This document shows, piece by piece, positions 47,001 through 60,000 of a DNA stretch of 64,000 nucleotides. The stretch's first letter is position 1. Each line of letters starts with the position of its first letter. The stretch is taken from contig JBBHKE010001779.1 of the NCBI GenBank assembly GCA_037447655.1, positions 278,233 to 342,232 of the forward strand. Direction: 5' to 3'. Both the position numbers and the translations under genes were made by a program. A model generated the notes under the pieces. That model was not told the origin of the DNA. It did not search any database and saw nothing but the letters and a program-made list of their open reading frames with translations. Source of the DNA: Zygnema cylindricum (taxonomy: Eukaryota; Streptophyta; Zygnematophyceae; Zygnematales; Zygnemataceae).

Positions 47001-48135
47001 TTGAATTTCAGTAGAAGCGAAAAAAAAAAAAAATCGCGAGATGATTGAAGTTACTTGACACTGAACGCTAAACAAGATGCGTTGATCTTTTTCTTTTCAC
47101 AATTAAAAGGTTGATATTACTTTCGCATGTTTAAATGAATTGTTGATTCGACTTTAAATGTAAAACATGTCTTACCTTTTACAAAAAAAAAATGATTGAT
47201 ATGATGCATTCGAAATATTTTTTTGTGCGATCTTTAAAAAATCGGCAATTGCAGTTAACGGGAAATTACAATGGAGAAGGTGGTGACCATCGGGACGTTC
47301 CAAATTTTTACGAAATGTTTTGTTCTGAAAACAATACCCATAAGAAACCTCTTCTTCTTGCGGAAACTTCTCAAGCATATGATGAAGGAAATAAGAAAAG
47401 CCCATTTAGTCGCCTTCAACTCAAACAAGCTTGGTGGTCACAAGTATTTAATACTCAAGGTGAGCTTCTTAAAATGTAAAATAATTATAAGTTTCGAAGT
47501 CAAATGCAAATTCAACATAGTTTTGATGTTTTTGGGGTTTTTTGTCTCCTTTTGTTTTTTTTTGTTTTGTATTCCATTGGATGCAAAATATTTTTTCGAA
47601 GGTGCAAACACGTCTTTTCCATTCCTTGTTCATTCTCATCTAAAATAGGATACGGAAAAGAAAAGAAAAAAAACGCTCTCACACAGTACAACTTTTTGTC
47701 TTTTTCCAACTTGGACAAGGTTTGGTTTTACTATAACACAATAAATTTTCTGCTTTCTGCTTCATTTATCTATTTCTTCACTTATTTACTTACTTACTAG
47801 CTTGTTTACTTATTTATTTACTTACCTACTAACTTGTTTACTTATTTACTTAATTTTTTTTTTCATGTTATAACGTTTTTAAAACAGGTCTAACAACCAC
47901 TACCATCGATATTCCGACAGTTTTTCCCAAACTTAAAGCGGTTGTTTGGTTCGACGTAAAAAAAAAAGAAGCGTATCTCGACAATAACACTTGTGACTGG
48001 AGTCTCACGCTCGACCCTCGTATTCCGCAAACTTTTTCTGCGTATATTGAAAAAATGAACCAAATAAAGAAACACTGGTTATTTTCAGAGGATTTTAACT
48101 TGTTGTTGAAAAATGTCAATAATAGCCTCACATAA
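44013..48135 (+). CDS. Secreted GH26-type endo-beta-1,4-mannanase, six exons
   Basis: Exons 44013-44309, 44787-44897, 45332-45522, 45785-45992, 47255-47459, 47888-48135 join in phase to 419 residues, stop TAA. A basic start followed by a hydrophobic run (IIKTCLLAIFLASCL) looks like a signal peptide. The acid/base motif is GHEMNGAWYPWG (about residue 147), then WSPNEGGGYPF, LDTNGDGTVSMADD, YYPGDD-like FYPGDDVVDWVGITIYNWG, and KPLLLAETSQAY, whose Glu is the expected nucleophile. C-terminal FPKLKAVVWFDVKK is the usual last strand. This order is that of clan GH-A family 26, which cleaves beta-mannan chains; an extracellular or cell-wall role is likely. GH26 is not the usual mannanase family of land plants (GH5). 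Intron 2 ends in a tandem AAGCAG acceptor, so one Gln may be optional. Confidence 0.88.
44916..45230. repeat. (CT)n/(CCCT)n tract in GH26 intron 2
   Basis: Begins about 18 bases after donor GTAAGG. It is followed at 45240-45330 by a TTTTCCTTTG minisatellite reaching the acceptor. Confidence 0.95.
45921..46810 (+). repeat. Minisatellite seeded by GH26 exon 4 end
   Basis: Unit 1 is the exon end itself (TATAATAAG|GTAACTTTGCC then CCATGTACGTGGAA). At least six decayed units follow, for example AATAAGGTAATTTTGCCTTC at about 46325 and, with most of the exon tail retained, TACAATTGGGG from 46537 to TATAATAAG|GTAAATACC near 46613. Units are separated by ACATTGAACATTAAACATTG repeats. Confidence 0.88.
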
Positions 48136-48954
48136 ATTAGTGTGGACTTTGTTAAAAACAGATCCTTGGACAAGTAAGAGGGTAAGTTTGGGACTTTGAG
48201 CAGCTGGTCAATTCTTTGTTAATTACACATCCTAAAAAAAAAATCTGCACTTTTTTTTCTGTACTTTTTTTCTGTACTATCGTGTTTGATGAGCTTGTCT
48301 TGAGTATTTTTGCTTCTATTAATAAAACGTTAAATTCCACACACACATGTTCTTCAAGGAAAAAAAACGTTTTTTTTATAGAAAACCATAGTCATGCGAA
48401 AGATTTAAACGCTAATAGTGTGGCTGGTCCAAATTTAAAAACATTCTGGTTTTTTAGGTCTAGAAATGATCCCTAAAAATAATAATAAAACTGTCAACAA
48501 TATACTTGATTTAAGAAATACAATACTATATACAATATTACAACATTAGAGATTTTGGAACTATCCTTGATTCCAAAAAGCAATAAACAACAAAATAAGT
48601 GTTTCAATTATTTGGTGCAAGAGAACAATTCATGTACGGAAATTTTTTAATACAGCTATAATACTATATGCTGTTCCTGGATTTCGATAATAGACTGTCT
48701 CCATTAGGGTTTTTTAGGATTTTTAGGGTTTTTAGGATTTTTTAGGTTTTTTATGGGTTTTTTCAACAGAGGCTACCAATTTTTTTTGCCACTTTTCTTG
48801 TGCAGTCACGATTACAATTTTCTGCCAAAAATGGCGACTGAAGATTTACCGAATTAAATCGTAATTTTTTTACAAGTTCGTCGCATAATCCGTCTTCACA
48901 TACGTAATCTTGTCATGGACGTATGTGAAAAACGGAAAAGAAGACCTCACGATA

Positions 48955-49170
48955 TTCCGTGAATCACTATTGGTCTTCATTTTTTTTTTGTGACTTAAAA
49001 CATTTTTTTCCGTACACACACATCGGATTGTGGATCTGACGGTTGCGATTGAAAGGTAGGATTGTCAGCTTCCGGCTGGCGGTCTCAAATTGAAAATCGG
49101 ACAAATGTGTACGGAGGAAAGATGTTTTAAGTGGCGAAAAAATTATTAACAGTAATAGCGATACATGGTG
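48955..49170. mobile_element. MITE with about 75-bp inverted-repeat arms
   Basis: Left CCGTGAATCACTATT, right inverted CACCATGTATCGCTATT; homology continues inward through CACTTAAAACAT and CCGTACACA on both sides, so it can fold into a long hairpin. TA flanks the right end. Confidence 0.75.
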
Positions 49171-49172
49171 TA

Positions 49173-49653
49173 CTCCGTGAATCGCTATTAGAGTTAAGAA
49201 ATAACGACGAGGACCGTTTCAGAGTTAATTATTATGTTTTTGGTTCAGATGACGTGGACGATTGTGAACCACCAAAAAGAAATAGTGTCAAGAATTAGTG
49301 TATCGTTTATACTACCGACGCTATTTTGTGTTCAGAGGGCAGAAAAAAAGACAGGTACAGAATTAGCGTTATTAAAGCCTAAGTAATGCTCTATTCTGTT
49401 GTCGCTTTTGTGATTGTTATTCCTTGAGCGTCTTTGGTTGGAAAGCCTTTTGTCTTCTTGCTTCTTTTGTCTTTTTCTTACTTTGCCGTCTTGTTAATTT
49501 CTTTCAGCCTGTTTTTTTGTTTCACTCGCAAGTTTTTTTTTCGTTTCACTTGAAAAAATTTCAGAATTGTCTTTTCCATCCACTTTTCTGGATCTCATGT
49601 ACTCAAGACGGTTTACCATCTTCATAAAATCTTGTTAATAGCAATTCACGGTG
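49173..49653. mobile_element. MITE, CACCGTGAATCG family, 481 bp
   Basis: Ends CTCCGTGAATCGCTATTAG and, inverted, CACCGTGAATTGCTATTAAC, TA on both sides. Its left TA (49171-49172) is shared with the preceding element. Confidence 0.7.
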
Positions 49654-50607
49654 TAGTACATTGTGGTACCAGTACGGAGAACATATATTCTGTACATAGA
49701 CATTTTGTCACAAAGTTTCTCGAAGGCCATGATGGCTGTCAACATCATAGAGTACAAAATACATTTGTTTTATCAAGTCAGGAATATAGAGTAGACTTAT
49801 CCCGAGGCACTAACGGTACAAATAGCGTGTTACAACATGCTATGATTGAGTTTCAATGCACAACTTTTACAATTCATGAATAGTCATCATGATAACTTAT
49901 CAATGTCAAAAACACGCAAAAAAAAAGTTTTATTTGGTTATCTTATCACCTTACCAACATTCTAGCGGCCGTCCCGATAACATCTTATCAAAAGAAAAAA
50001 GAAAAAATACTTAAATTTTATTGCCACACCAACATTTGCATTTGTTGTCACCGCCATTATACATCTTTTTTGTCATCACATACAATTTGTTAGTATCATC
50101 ATCCTTGGAAACTAACAAGCTTACTATCGTCGAGAAAACAAAACCCATTTATACCCTTTCCACATTTCCCACTGATAAAACACACATTTGCCGCAATTAC
50201 CCCAATTTTCCATTCAACACTCGACATTCCCAAATTTTTACTCACAAACTACTTTTATTTTCTTTGTTTTTTCAGAAACAGACAGGTCAAACCTGACAAA
50301 TTTTATTATCTATCTCGCCACACTAAAAATAATACCTGAATATCATCACTTCATAATAAAGCTTTCGCAGAAGAAATAACACTAGAAGTAACAAGGATTC
50401 GCTTTTGCCTCAGGTTTCCCATTTTGCTTTTTCCCTCTCTTTTTTGTTTCCACTCTTTTTTGTTTCCATGTATTGGGATGGTTTTACCATTGCCCGTTTA
50501 CATTCGAGAACCTTCTCTTTCAAATCTACCAAATTTTAAAACATAACCTTTCTATATTCTCGAATCTATCTTATGCAAACCATATCCTTGGAACCATAAA
50601 CTTAAGT

Positions 50608-50882
50608 ACATACTGAAGAAGAAGAAGAAGGAGAAGAAGACGAAGAAGAAGAAGGAGAAGAAAAAGAAGAAGAAGAAGAAACGAAGAAGAAGAAGAAGAC
50701 GAAGAAGGAGAAGAAGAAGAAGAAGAAGAAGAAGAAGAAGACATAGAAGACGAAGAAGAAGAAGACGAAGAAGAAGAAAAGACGAAGCAGAAGACAAAGA
50801 GGGAGGAGAAGAAGAAGAGAGAAGAGAGAAGAACGAGAAGAAGAAGAAAAAGAAGAAGAGAGAAGAAGAAGAAAATCCCAGG
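50608..50882. repeat. (GAA)n microsatellite, imperfect
   Basis: 275 bases of GAAGAA with GAC/GAG interruptions, downstream of the SLH gene stop. GAA tracts of this size can form triplex DNA. Confidence 0.95.
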
Positions 50883-51037
50883 AACTTGGTAACTGGGAGT
50901 CCATTCTCTCCTCTTTTCACAAACAAAAACCTCTCACCGGCTTTCCATCTAATGAACTATTTTTAGCTTTTGGACTAAACTAGCTGTGAGTCGCCTCTCT
51001 CCTCTTTCTCAACAAAAACGTCTCCTCGACTTCTCGC

Positions 51038-54000
51038 CTAACGACCTGTTTTAAGCTTTCGAACTAAACTCCCGGCTGTTTCCGCCACCTTATCGAGAGT
51101 ACCCACATTATTTGCATTTTGACTTTGAGTTCGTTCCCCATCAAACGGAGTTCTTTGTAAAGCAGTTTTTCCCGGCCTTTCTACTGTCTTTGGAGAACCA
51201 TTTTTCTTCCTCCTCCGTTCCGCTCCCTTGGGTGAAGAGTTTCCTTGTTCACTATTAAGTTTTTTTCGGAGAGCCTTTAGTTGTCGTACTTCTTCTCTCG
51301 CCCTTTCTGCCTCCTGCTCTGCTTGAGACCTGTGTTCCCAAAACATATTCAACCTCGTTATCAGTTTTCCATATACTGCGTACTTTTTTGTTCCGGTTTT
51401 TAGTTTTGAAAAACTGAGGTTAATCAGCTAAGTGATACACAAAGGCTTGTCCAAAGGCATGGTTTAAAATAGGTTATTATTCACGAACCATAGATTGTGG
51501 AGTTTAGGAGTAAAATACATTAGAACCTCTCAAAAAAATACTGCCTAATTCAATAACCTCCATAATTCAATACCTGCACCCCCCCCCTGAGGTGGGGCCT
51601 TTGTAAACTATGACCCTGCTTAATTCAATAACCTGTCTAATTCAATACCAACACTCGCGCCTAAGAGTATTGTTTTAGAGAGGTTCTACTTTAGTGTGTT
51701 CGATAAAGTTTCTAAAAGGCCAATAGAAGGTCGATTCACTAAATTGTATCCAGAGGAGATTTCACGGGGCATAGTACAATTGAATATGCTTATACACATT
51801 GTGAATGGGTTCTCTCCCAAAGCACCAAGTATAGACTTCACTAGGAATAATTGCAAGTTCATATCAACAAGAAGAGGAGAAGAAAAATGTTTTCTCATTT
51901 TACAAAAATATAGCGGCTGCAACCCACATTAATAATAAAAGCTCACTCACTGATAATATTCTATCGCATGTTCTCAAGGAAAATAGACCCCACAATGACC
52001 AAAAAACACAAATCTGTCCGACTGAAAAGCATGTCCTTGAAAAAAAAATGGACTCCAAAATAACCAGAAAACACATATCCCTTGGATTGAAAAGAGTGCC
52101 CTCAAGGAAAATAGACTCAAAAATGACAAGAAATCACATATCTCGCAGACTGAAAAGCATGTCCTTCAAGAAAACAGACACCAAAATAACCGGAAAATAC
52201 ACATACCTCGCCATGGCAAACGCCTCTTTTTCCAATTTTACAGCCGTCATGGCCTCTTCCGTCGCCTGTTTCTCAGCTTCGGCCCGACTCGTCAAATTTT
52301 CAAGCCTCAATTTTTCGGCTTCTACCTCCTGTTTGGTAGTGGATAGAGCCACCAATTGCTCTTCTGCTTGTTGTTTTATTCTCATCAGAAGTTCGCGCTC
52401 AGTTTCAACAGCAGCCTGTTGCATGTGAAAGACCAGAACAAAAAGGGAGTAAGAGCGCAGGAAAAGTAGGAAGACAGAGAGGGAAAACAAGTTGCATCTT
52501 GATAACTGACAGCAGGAGAAGTAGGGAGAGGGAGGAGGGAAACAAGTAGAGAGAGAGAGAGGGAAAACAAGTTGCCTTTAACATTCTCGAAGGCAATAAC
52601 TATTATCTGAAACAACAGGAAGCAAAATACCTCCTAGCTAATTCTCTTTTGATTGATAATCCTGTACAAGAATATAGGCCATTTTTCTCCTCCGCCTAGA
52701 TGAGTTAGATACAAAAAAAACCAACTTGCTGATTTAAGTATCAAGACACAAAGTGAATAAGAAAATTGCTCCAAAAGCATGGATTTTTTCCTAAGTCTTG
52801 TTCCTCCAGAACCAACTCTTTGCACACATGTTTATTAAAGGCTGTAAATGAATGCAAAAGTGCAAGAAACCCCATGTGCATTCCGTTTGTGATCTTAAAT
52901 TAAAGAAAAAAAATCTTTCTTGGCTACAAACCGGCCAAAGCTTCCTATTAATCAAAGGATTTCTAAATTGCTTCTCCTTATAAACATGAGTAACCTTTCC
53001 TCTCAAACCCAAGATTATCTACGTAATCTATTGATCACAACTCACCCGTGTTTCGGAAACCATTTCCTCTTCTCGTTTCCGTGCAATTCGTGCTTTCTTG
53101 AGCTCTTTCTTTGCCGCCTCTGCCGCTTTTTCTGCCTCTTCTCTTCTTTGCCTCTCATAAGCCGCCTTCACATTTGCCGCGTCGACTTCCTTAACTTTTG
53201 CAGCTGCTTCTAGAACTTCGGCTTCTGCCTCGGCCGCCTTTGCTGCCTGTAGTCGCTCCAATTCTTCACTTACTACATCTGCGGTGCTTCCAAGGGCCAG
53301 ACAGCATGCAGCCTGGGCGTGGTTTACAGCCTTTTTAGGCTCAAAGCGTCGAGTATAGCCTGTAACCACAAAAACACAAACACACTCCTATTATAGGAAG
53401 AGTAGATAGGGTTTTTTCCAAGGTGTTTTTAGTATTTTCGAAGTGTTCTTTAACCTGGGCATGGTTTATAACCCTTTTTAGGCTCAAAACGTTGAGTCTA
53501 GCCTGTAACCATCCGCGAACACTCTTACAATAAGAAGACCCTTTGCACACAGCTTTTTTTTAGCGCGCGCTTCATTTCTTGAAATGAAACACGAGAAACC
53601 TAGGTGAGAATATTTCCATGGTAATACAAGGGTCGCCAAAACCAAAGGTTCAGGGTTCGAATCCCTTTTTTCCTGGTGCCTTCTTCAATGACTGAATTTG
53701 TGGCTTCAATAAAGGCCGAGATCAAAATCAAACTTAGGCTTCAAAATGGTGAGGGAAATTTGAGGATTCTATGGAGCTCCAGGAAAAGGAGAACATCCAT
53801 CGAATCATACATGCTTGCAGGCTCTAACAAGCATAAAAGTAAGGCATCTAAATGAAGGAAAAAGGAGGTTGTTGCTTGTTCAATGGCAGGTAGGGTTTTT
53901 TGTCATTTTCATTGCTGTATCTCTGAAGATTGTCACTAGTGTCATGACTGAAGTCAAATCATTCACTTGAAAGACATCGGCACGTGGAACATTTAATATT

Positions 54001-57000
54001 GAGACACCATACATATGCCCTGTATGGCTGAGCATTCAACTTGCTGGACAAATGAGACAGCCATTACGAATTCTATAAATCTGTCAACTCGGGAAATTAT
54101 TTGGAAGTTGAAAAGCTTGTGTCACTGAATGAACAAAACTCTATTAGCATCACCTTGGTCCTGTTCTTTTAAGGACCAGGACCAAAGATGATGCTTCCCT
54201 AGTGCTAGTATTCTAAAAAGTAACCTTTCTGATCACTCAAATGTCCAAAGGAATGTGAATTCTGCCTCAGCAGCAAACAAATATAGTATCTTCACAGATT
54301 ATAAAACTAAAAACAAATATTATATACATACTGCGATGAGGTATGTACCGTGTATTGAAGTCCGAAAGGTGCTATTAGTTCGGTTTTGTGGTACAATTTT
54401 GAGCTTTGCTTTTTGAAGCTATAAACTCTACAGGTTTTATCCAACCTATCCAAAGCAATTCTCAGTGTGGTTTTATGGCTGCTATTTAACCGGAACTTTT
54501 TTTGACCCCTTGTTTGGCTGTCCTTACACTCTTGCACTTTGCGTACCATTGATTAAAAACTATGAATCTTTAGGAATGGAAATTATACCATTTATAAAAC
54601 CACATTCTCTGTAAACACAACATGCACGACTTTGCAATCCTTATCCAGTGAACACCAATTAGATCCAGCATTTTAAAACTAACCAAATGCAGTCGATATA
54701 ATGCACTTATCGCCCGCACAAAGGTCGTATGCCACGGCAGGAAGAGCGTCCCGATCAATACGGTCGACATCAATGAAACCTGACATCTCTTGAACTGTCT
54801 GCACCACCCATCACTTTAAAAAACCTTCTCAATCTTGTGTTTAGAATTTCCTGGATCCCAATATCTTTATTCTGGCGTACATAACCGGCACTTAGAGCAG
54901 ATAACAGGAGACATAACAAAAAAATGCAATTCCAAGTAAAACTCAAAGAGAATAGCTTTACTCTTAGGTTCTGAAAGTTAAATGATTCAGATTATTTAAC
55001 ATGTGTTACCAGAATATATGGATCAAAAGAAAAAAGAAAGAAAAGAAACATTAGACGACATTCTAATCAACAAAAGAAAGCAGAAGTCCCACCTCAGCAT
55101 CAGCGAAAGGCAAATTGCGATGTTCAAGGGCCATTTTCCAACAGATTAAATCCTGTCTTGTCAAAGGGCTGCAAATAATTTGGCTCCCCTCCCACCCACC
55201 CATCAGTACGGCCATGAGGTAAAAAGTATAAGCAAAACGGAACAGGAAGAAAAAGCGGTATCAGGCAGGGTGTAACTTTTATTTGATAGGCAGTGGAAAA
55301 AGTAAAGGAGCTCAAGATAATCTATACTCATCCACTCTCTCTCTCTCTCTCTCTTCCTCGCTACATAAGTTAGAAACATAATTAGATATTGCATTTAACT
55401 TTTACAGGGCCCAAACTTATGCAAGAAAGCCCAGTAGCTAATAACTACTTTGCCAACTTGCCATTTGAACCTCAACCCAACTACATTTATTTCAATCTTC
55501 TGTAAACATGATTAATTACTGCATTTGACTTCTAAGTGGTCTAAATTGAAAGCTTTGCAAGAAAGGTCAATCAATTAGCTTATCAGCCCAATGGCAACCT
55601 GTCATTTCATCCTCAACCAATGACTCCTCAATTAGAATATTCCATCGCCGTTTTTCTAATAAGAGGTTTAGCCTGAAATTCAAAGATTTCTACAATAGAA
55701 GCAATGTCAGGTTATGAGATAAAAATCAGCACTCCTCGTCCAACATTTGAGTCAATGAGCAGATATATCGATGAATAAATACATGACTGCAAGTTAAAAT
55801 GAAAAATTCAATCCAATCCAATCCAATCCACATCGCTTCGGATTTAATTCTGAAGCCATGAAACACAAAATGTTAATTAACACAATATAGGCTATTCTGA
55901 GACCTGTCAGGTCTGAAGTTGTTTTCCGAACCGAGACTGCAGCCTGTCTTTAACACATCTTTGTTGCATCCCAAATCGCCTCGAGTAAGGCGGCTGGAAA
56001 TGAGGCCTGCCTCAGCAAGGCCTGTAGCCATCCCCCCCAGCCCGAAATTATTAAATATTAGTAATAAATCTGTTATTTAAAGGGACATGAATATCAGACA
56101 TATGGCTGTTGACGACCAACCATCCCCATCACCTGGAATTCTTAAAAAGAGAAAAATAGATATGTTATTTTAAAAGACTTATATGCCTGCTTCAGCAAGC
56201 CCTGTTCCCCATTACCACCAGCCCGATATTTTTAAAAAGGAAATAATAGGTCATTTATTTAAATAGATATGTTATTTAAAAGGTCTTATACAGACATGAA
56301 TACCAGACATCTGGATGTTGTCAACCCACCCATGTGTACCAACCCAAAATTATTAAAAAGGGAATAATAAATCTGTTATTTGAAAGGACTTACATAACTA
56401 TGAATACCAGGAATTTGGCTGTTGAAAACCACCCATGCCCAGCTCAAAATTCTAAAAAAGGGAATTGTAAGTCTTCTATTGAAAGGACTTGTACAAACAT
56501 GAATACTGGGAATTGATTCCATGGTGTTTCACTTTAGTAAAACAGGAATATGGCTCTAATGCGGTTCACTTTAGTAAAAAAGCTTGCTAACTAAAACAAC
56601 ACTTTTCAGTGCAATCCCAAAACTTAAAATAACATCTCCGTTCAAACACTGGTCACTGCTACCATATAAATTTACAGCCTGCACGGCCCAGAAAAAATCT
56701 GAGAACTATATTTTTGTGAGCTGGTTTTACTGTAACATTTATTTCTAACTATTTATTACTAATACCATTTTTTTGTTTTTTTTCACCTTGAATTGCTGGG
56801 AAATCCGGATCTTGAGGCAAAACATCGTCAAACGCAAGGTCTGTGAGGCCATCAACATAGGTTGCTGGCAAAACTCGATTCGACGTACTCCTACAGAAAC
56901 AAACAAAATCAACACTCCCGATATTTATTAGTGCTTCATTTTTCTTGTAAAGAAACGTTGTTTGATAAAATAAAATTCATAATAAAATTAGGCTAGGTTA

Positions 57001-60000
57001 TAATTAAAGAGCAGATAATAGCCATGAACTTATTCGAGTTATGAAACGATAGTAGGTTGCCGATGGAAATAGGTGTGTACGGTGAAGGGAGAATTGGGAA
57101 ACTTACCAACAGTCATACAATTGTCTTTAACTCCAACTTAACAGCAATATGGTTTCCACCGGTGTAACAAATTTAAATCACCAAAGTCAGCAACATAAAC
57201 CCTCTAAACAACTTTTTAAAATGTTTTTTCTATAGAGGAAAGTGTAGAAAAACCTGCTGAGAACGTTGCTGGCAGCAAGAACCCAACGAGCAAATTCTCG
57301 TTTTTTGCAAATACCAGCCGGATCGACTGTTTTTTCCACCACCTGTAGAAAAAGATTCCATACACACAATATGATTTAGCATGGTATTATTACTTGACAT
57401 AAGTCTTAATTTATTTATTTTGTAGATTCATTGAATTCCTTTGTGAGGTCAATAGGTTTCTTGCAATGAGCTAAAAAAGGAATAAGTTATGTAAGTAATC
57501 AATTTCTTTGCTTGGTTTCTTTTAGTTCTTCCAATGACCATGGCAAAGAACAGCTTGAGGCCCATCACACAGCAGTCTTCAGAAAACGGGAGAAAAATGC
57601 AAATACTGCACAAGGACAATTGAAAACAAGAGACAAGGCAAGACAAGACAGGATAAGACAAGACAAGACAAGACAAGACACGACTCTTTAAACAAAAATG
57701 TCTTGAGTTCACCACTCAAATCCAAACCAAAAACTTGAAGGCTAGATATGAGGCTATTGCAAAACCAATTTCGCCTGACTTGTAACTCAGACGAAATGCA
57801 GATGATGGATGATAAATTTCTGAAGGCGGATATCGGATAAGGCAACACGAGACAAAACTGCCAAGGACCAGCTGTGGTCTCCAGCTACCCCCATGATTTC
57901 CATGAACTATGCAAACAAGGACCATTCCAGAAGCTTCCCGAAAAGAAGGCTCACTCACGAAAGCTCCCGAAAAAGGCTTTACAAGATTGAAAAATGAATA
58001 GTGCTTTCAAGTAGTAGTGCATTATGCCATAGCAAAGCTGTCAGCTGTATATATACAAAGAAAAAAGAGACAGAACACGACAAAGACAGAACACCACACT
58101 GCCCATCAATATTAGTATAAAGGGACTGCTAGTATTAAAGTGACATAAGTATCAAGAATTCTAAATTAGGGCAGAATGTAATGCCACTCTCTTAAATAGT
58201 GTTATTAACAATATTTTATGATTTTCAGCCAAAAAAAGCGCTACCGAATTAGCGTTAAGAACAACAAGCAGTGTGCTATTCTCCAAAGTTTTTATTTGCA
58301 GAACTAAATCAGGTAGGCAATCAAAGATAAAAACCATTGCATATTTGCCTCCATTATCATCGACGTTTTTTCTGGTCTACAAATCTAGACCCCAAGTCGA
58401 TCTCACCATAGAGGGTAAGACAAACAATATCCTGATCTGACAAAGAAAGAAACCATGTTGAATGTGGTCTGAAGTGTCGTGACATCAATTGAATGCCAGA
58501 GAACTGGCTGTCATTCTCATGCTATAAAAGACTGTCAAACTCAAAAGCCGTAAGCAGAAAAAGTCAAACTCATACAAACAAGACTGTCAAATTCAAAAGC
58601 AGTAAAAAGAAGGAATTTTCCATTCAAACTCATGCTATAAAAGACTGTCATAAAAGACTGTCAAATTCAAAAGCAGTAAACAGAAGGAATTGTTTTTTTC
58701 AACTTAGGATCTTTGGCTGCCATTCAAACTGATGCTATAAAAGACTGTCAAATCCATAGGCAGTAAACAGGAAGGAAAGTTATTTCCAATTCATGAAACT
58801 TTCGCAGCCATTCAAACTCATACCAAATTGATAAGTAGAAAACAGGGAGGATAATTTACCAACTTACGAACCTTTAGTTTTTGCAGAGCTTCCAGAGCCT
58901 GAGCCTGTACAGGATCCACTAAGGATGGCACAACTACGTCTTTTGGATCCTTCCCGAAATCCTTATGAACATTCTGACCCTCAATTGACATGTTGGCTTT
59001 GACTTTCGCAGAATATTTTGTGGAAGGAGAGGAAGGAGAGGAAGGAGAGGACGGTCCAAAATCGGCATCTTTAACGACACATGGACCTTCCAAGAAACCA
59101 GACTCCAGATTTTCACCATCGTTAGAACCGTTTGGTACTTCCCTCCACACTTTCCCTATTGTGGCGGTTTGTCGCATTTGAGCCATAGCCCGACTAGGAG
59201 CTCGTCTCCCAAACCGCCTTGCAGGAACTGCCAAAGGTCGAGCTTGTACTCGTCCCGCCTTTCCTACCTCTCCCTGTTTCTCGGCCAAATATGAGTATTC
59301 CTCTTTCGTATCTCTATTTGACAACAACGGTGTCGTTTTTTCTTTGGAGTCAATCAGACATACTTCCTCAGCATTGTTGTTGACCTCAGTTTCTTGACCT
59401 TTTACAAGGGCTTCCTCAGTCTGAGGATTTCTGGAGTAACCTCCCCAGTCCTCAAACTTGGTAGATGTTGACAAGCAAGCCAGAGGCTCTGACATCAACC
59501 GGAGGCCACCTGCACATTTTAAGCTCTTTGATGACGGTTTTTCAGGGTTTTTCAGGGTTTTTAAGGATTTAAAAAAACAATTGGATTCTTTTCAGGATAG
59601 TTACGGTTTTCTAGGGTATTCTAGGATTTTCAGGGTTATCTAGGGTTTTTTAAGGTCTCTCCGGGTTTTTTCTAGGGGCTTCTAGGGTTTTCTTTTCTTA
59701 TTACAACAGACTTCTGCACTCTCTTCAACATAACTTCCTTTTCTATAGATTGAATGAAGTACCTCGTCAACTTTTCCTGAAAAAATTCCAGTCTAAAGAG
59801 TCGTGATTTAGAAACAATCAAGTACACTTTAAATCTTTAAGGCTTTTAGAGTTTGTTAGAATTATATTAAAGCTAAGGAATTATTGGAGTGGCCTTTATA
59901 TTGGTGTTGACAATTCTAATTCAGTTCCAAATAATATGGCTGATTCAGGACTGTTGAAGGACTTGCTGCTAATTAAAAAACACTTAGTACACTATTTTAG

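Larger units (their letters stand above)
48136..51037. other. Convergent intergenic region, GH26 / SLH gene
   Basis: Should contain both 3' untranslated regions. It carries two adjoining MITEs (48955-49653) and the GAA repeat at 50608. The open frames at 49424-50379 show no recognisable domain. Confidence 0.6.

Noticed and set aside
53640-53685. tRNA gene
   Set aside because: Only a T-arm-like GGGTTCGAATCCC is present; no acceptor stem, anticodon arm or A-box pairs with it. Kept only as a low-confidence fragment.
59535-59705. Interstitial telomere repeat
   Set aside because: AGGGTTT units are irregularly spaced and mixed with TTTCAGG and TTTCTAGG; looks like an ordinary intronic minisatellite.
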